Assembly: GCA_934644775.1 (NCBI GenBank)
Contig: CAKUDB010000001.1
Location: forward strand, 186,001-250,000
Length of the DNA: 64,000 nt
Source: an uncultured bacterium
Lineage (GTDB): Bacteria; Vulcanimicrobiota; Xenobia; Xenobiales; Xenobiaceae
Reading direction: 5' to 3'
The notes under the pieces were generated by a model, which searched no databases, was not told the DNA's origin, and worked only from the letters and a program-made list of their open reading frames with translations. The translations under genes and the position numbers were made by a program. Shown piece after piece: positions 62,382 through 64,000 of the stretch. The stretch's first letter is position 1. Each line of letters starts with the position of its first letter.

Positions 62382-63686
62382 ATGGGTACGTTTTATAAGA
62401 CAGCTTTCAGCCTGGCTGTGGCAGCCGGTATTAGTTTTTCTCTTTGCTCTCCCAGTTGGGCCGAGCCTAGCCCTTCGTCTGGGGGGAGCCTTGGGGCTGT
62501 TACTTACGGCGTCAAAAAATACGATCGCTCTTCCAATAAAGGGGCCAAGGCCCAGTCTTCCTCTAAAAAGGCCCTGGCTCCGAATCAGTCAGTACAAGCC
62601 CTTAACGAGATGCGTTTAGTTTCGCGTTGGTTTGCGGCGGCCTACGATATTCCGGCTCGCGTTCCTGAAGAGATGTTTTTGGCTGGTTATACTTACAGTG
62701 ACGCTGTAGTTGCCTTATCCCTTATGGACGCTGGTGCCTCCTTAAACGAAGTGTTGGAAAAGAGGCGCAACCATCGTTGGGACGAGGTGGCCGCTGCTGT
62801 GGGTATCGAGCCCTCCTCTTTGCCTAAGCCGGTTATAAAGGTAATGAATACCCAAAATGGCAATAGGCCTTTGGAATATGTCCACTTTACTCCCGATGTG
62901 CGCTCCGGATTAGCTAGTCGCCTCCATTTGCCTTCCTTTTCGCCTAGCGTGCCCGATCCCGTAGCTGTCGAGCGTTTTCGCTTATCCAAAAAAGATATTG
63001 CCAACATCAGGCTAGCCTTAGAAAATGTCAACGATTTAGATGAAGCTACTTTGCGCTTGCCCGCCGGACGCTCTTTAAAAGTGGGCGACTGGGTGATCGC
63101 CGGAGTTATCTCTAAATATAAGCCTTTCCCTATCGACACCGTTTTGTCGGTTCGCACTGGCGAAGTAGTCGAATGGGGAGATGTGGCCGCTATGTTTAGC
63201 GTCGATCCCAGCATCTTTGTAGAGGGCCCTCTGGCTTCAATTTACGCTGCTCTGGTAGAAGGTGAAAATTATGCCACCTTGTCCGGTTTGCGCCGCTCCT
63301 CTTATCCGGCAACCCTAGATAATATTTACGTCTTAAACAATGTAGAAAATGCCGAGTTGCAAGCTTTGGGCTGGCTTATGAGCCTTTACTATAAAGAAAC
63401 TGAGCAAGAGAGGGCTTTACTCAATTCTTATGGCCTCTCTTTTGCCGATCAAGCTTTATCTTTAGCTGTAGCTCGTATGGCTTTTGTTGATGTAAGCGAA
63501 ATTGCCAACCGCATTGGCCACGGTGCCAATTGGCAGTATTTAATCGATTATTATAAGTTAGATATGACCGGTCAGGACGTAGTTCTGGCGGCGGCTCTTA
63601 GTCGCGACCAGGCTCGCTTTCCCCAAGAATCTCAAGTTAAGTCTAAGTCTAGATCTAAGTCTGTGCGCAGCAAACGTTTTAATTAA
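62382..63686 (+). CDS. Exported protein with three similar helical repeats
   Basis: The 434-residue protein has a signal peptide (cut after SWA) and then no recognised domain. Three weak repeats of about 45 residues can be seen: near 95-145 (GYTYSDAVVALSLMDAGASL...HRWDEVAAAV), 225-290 (...VVEWGDVAAMF) and 350-400 (GLSFADQALSLAVARMAFVD...NWQYLIDYY), each with a Trp near the end. The C-terminal tail is Lys/Arg/Ser-rich. It lies between a GspC-like gene and a pseudopilin gene, so a role in the secretion or pilus locus is likely but unproven. The ribosome site is poor. Confidence 0.6.
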   Translation: MGTFYKTAFSLAVAAGISFSLCSPSWAEPSPSSGGSLGAVTYGVKKYDRSSNKGAKAQSSSKKALAPNQSVQALNEMRLVSRWFAAAYDIPARVPEEMFLAGYTYSDAVVALSLMDAGASLNEVLEKRRNHRWDEVAAAVGIEPSSLPKPVIKVMNTQNGNRPLEYVHFTPDVRSGLASRLHLPSFSPSVPDPVAVERFRLSKKDIANIRLALENVNDLDEATLRLPAGRSLKVGDWVIAGVISKYKPFPIDTVLSVRTGEVVEWGDVAAMFSVDPSIFVEGPLASIYAALVEGENYATLSGLRRSSYPATLDNIYVLNNVENAELQALGWLMSLYYKETEQERALLNSYGLSFADQALSLAVARMAFVDVSEIANRIGHGANWQYLIDYYKLDMTGQDVVLAAALSRDQARFPQESQVKSKSRSKSVRSKRFN

Positions 63687-63698
63687 GGTAGAAGACTT

Positions 63699-64000
63699 GT
63701 GGCCTTATTGCTAAATAGCCCTAGTTTGGCATCTAGAGCCCCCAGGGGATTTTCGCTCTTAGAAGTGCTTATCTCTCTGGGCTTAGTCTCTATGGTTTTT
63801 GGCAGTCTGATCGGTGGCTTCTGTCAACATGTGCAGCGCGTAGCTCGTCTGGAGCCTTGTTATCGCAACCTTATTGTAGCTTCCGTAGGTTTAGAAAAAA
63901 GCATGGCCAAGAGAAACGACGGCGAAACTGATTCTCTCGACGGTATTGAATATAAAGTCAGCGTAGGGGCCATGCCTTCCGATCCCCGTATCGATCAAAT
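63699..64000 (+). CDS. Type II secretion/type IV pilin-like prepilin (5' part)
   Basis: A GTG at 63699 (AAGG ten bases upstream) opens a frame running off the window. The N-terminal RGFSLLEVLISLGLVSMVF is the prepilin cleavage and methylation motif: cleavage before Phe by the prepilin peptidase and a Glu at mature position 5. After the leader peptide (about 17 residues) a long hydrophobic helix follows. Pseudopilins (GspI/GspJ type) assemble into a short fibre that pushes proteins through the secretin. The preceding GspC-like gene supports type II secretion; a minor pilin is an alternative. Confidence 0.85.
   Translation, partial: MALLLNSPSLASRAPRGFSLLEVLISLGLVSMVFGSLIGGFCQHVQRVARLEPCYRNLIVASVGLEKSMAKRNDGETDSLDGIEYKVSVGAMPSDPRIDQ

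Overview
The window comes from the chromosome of an uncultured-looking, diderm, probably anaerobic and host- or gut-associated bacterium. Diderm signs are an SLH-domain beta-barrel porin, an MCE/MlaD protein, a GspC-like protein followed by a pseudopilin, and an AMIN-domain protein. Fermentative signs are a PTS sugar system and the YgfK/SsnA pair that accompanies selenium-dependent molybdenum hydroxylases. SLH-anchored porins occur in Cyanobacteria-related, Deinococcus-like, Synergistete and Negativicute lineages; the sequence alone does not fix the phylum (an Eremiobacterota/Xenobia-type lineage is only a guess). Base composition is mixed, ribosome binding sites are of the AAGGAGG type, and TTG or GTG starts are common.

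Layout. 1-1,377: tandem paralogous lipoproteins. 1,444-2,732: DUF3990/DUF3791 toxin-like cassette. 2,749-8,329: amrS, then ygfK and ssnA. 8,595-12,651: two low-complexity proteins and a PfkB kinase. 12,812-16,595: exported and membrane proteins. 16,789-19,508: defence or addiction patch (AlbA-type ATPase with coding repeats, hicA remnant plus hicB, dinJ-yafQ). 19,667-26,355: SLH porin, prfB with programmed frameshift, secA. 26,603-30,186: a tight radical SAM / ATP-grasp / MFS operon. 30,310-32,204: methyltransferase, glycosyltransferase and a YedF-like DsrE protein. 32,430-35,987: membrane protein, tlyA, MCE protein. 36,238-40,703: two-gene PTS encoding all phosphotransfer steps. 40,874-46,506: a glutamate dehydrogenase homologue with altered active-site residues, a PEP/pyruvate-binding protein and a drug/metabolite-type transporter. 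46,528-48,300: an RsrI/EcoRI-type restriction-modification pair, AT-rich and foreign-looking. 48,399-57,882: hisS, a strongly translated exported protein with a structured leader, ugd, a phosphodiester glycosidase, UPF0173, ispF. 58,248-60,952: STAS plus SpoIIE-type phosphatase partner-switch pair. 60,961-64,000: start of a type II secretion or pseudopilus locus.

How it works together. The PTS pair alone can carry phosphate from PEP to imported glucose or N-acetylglucosamine. secA, the porin, the MCE protein and the pseudopilus genes serve the double envelope. The most novel candidates are the ATP-grasp/radical SAM/MFS operon and the glutamate dehydrogenase homologue that lacks the catalytic aspartate and two substrate-site lysines. 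The restriction pair predicts cutting at GAATTC, and only four such sites were found by eye in 64 kb.
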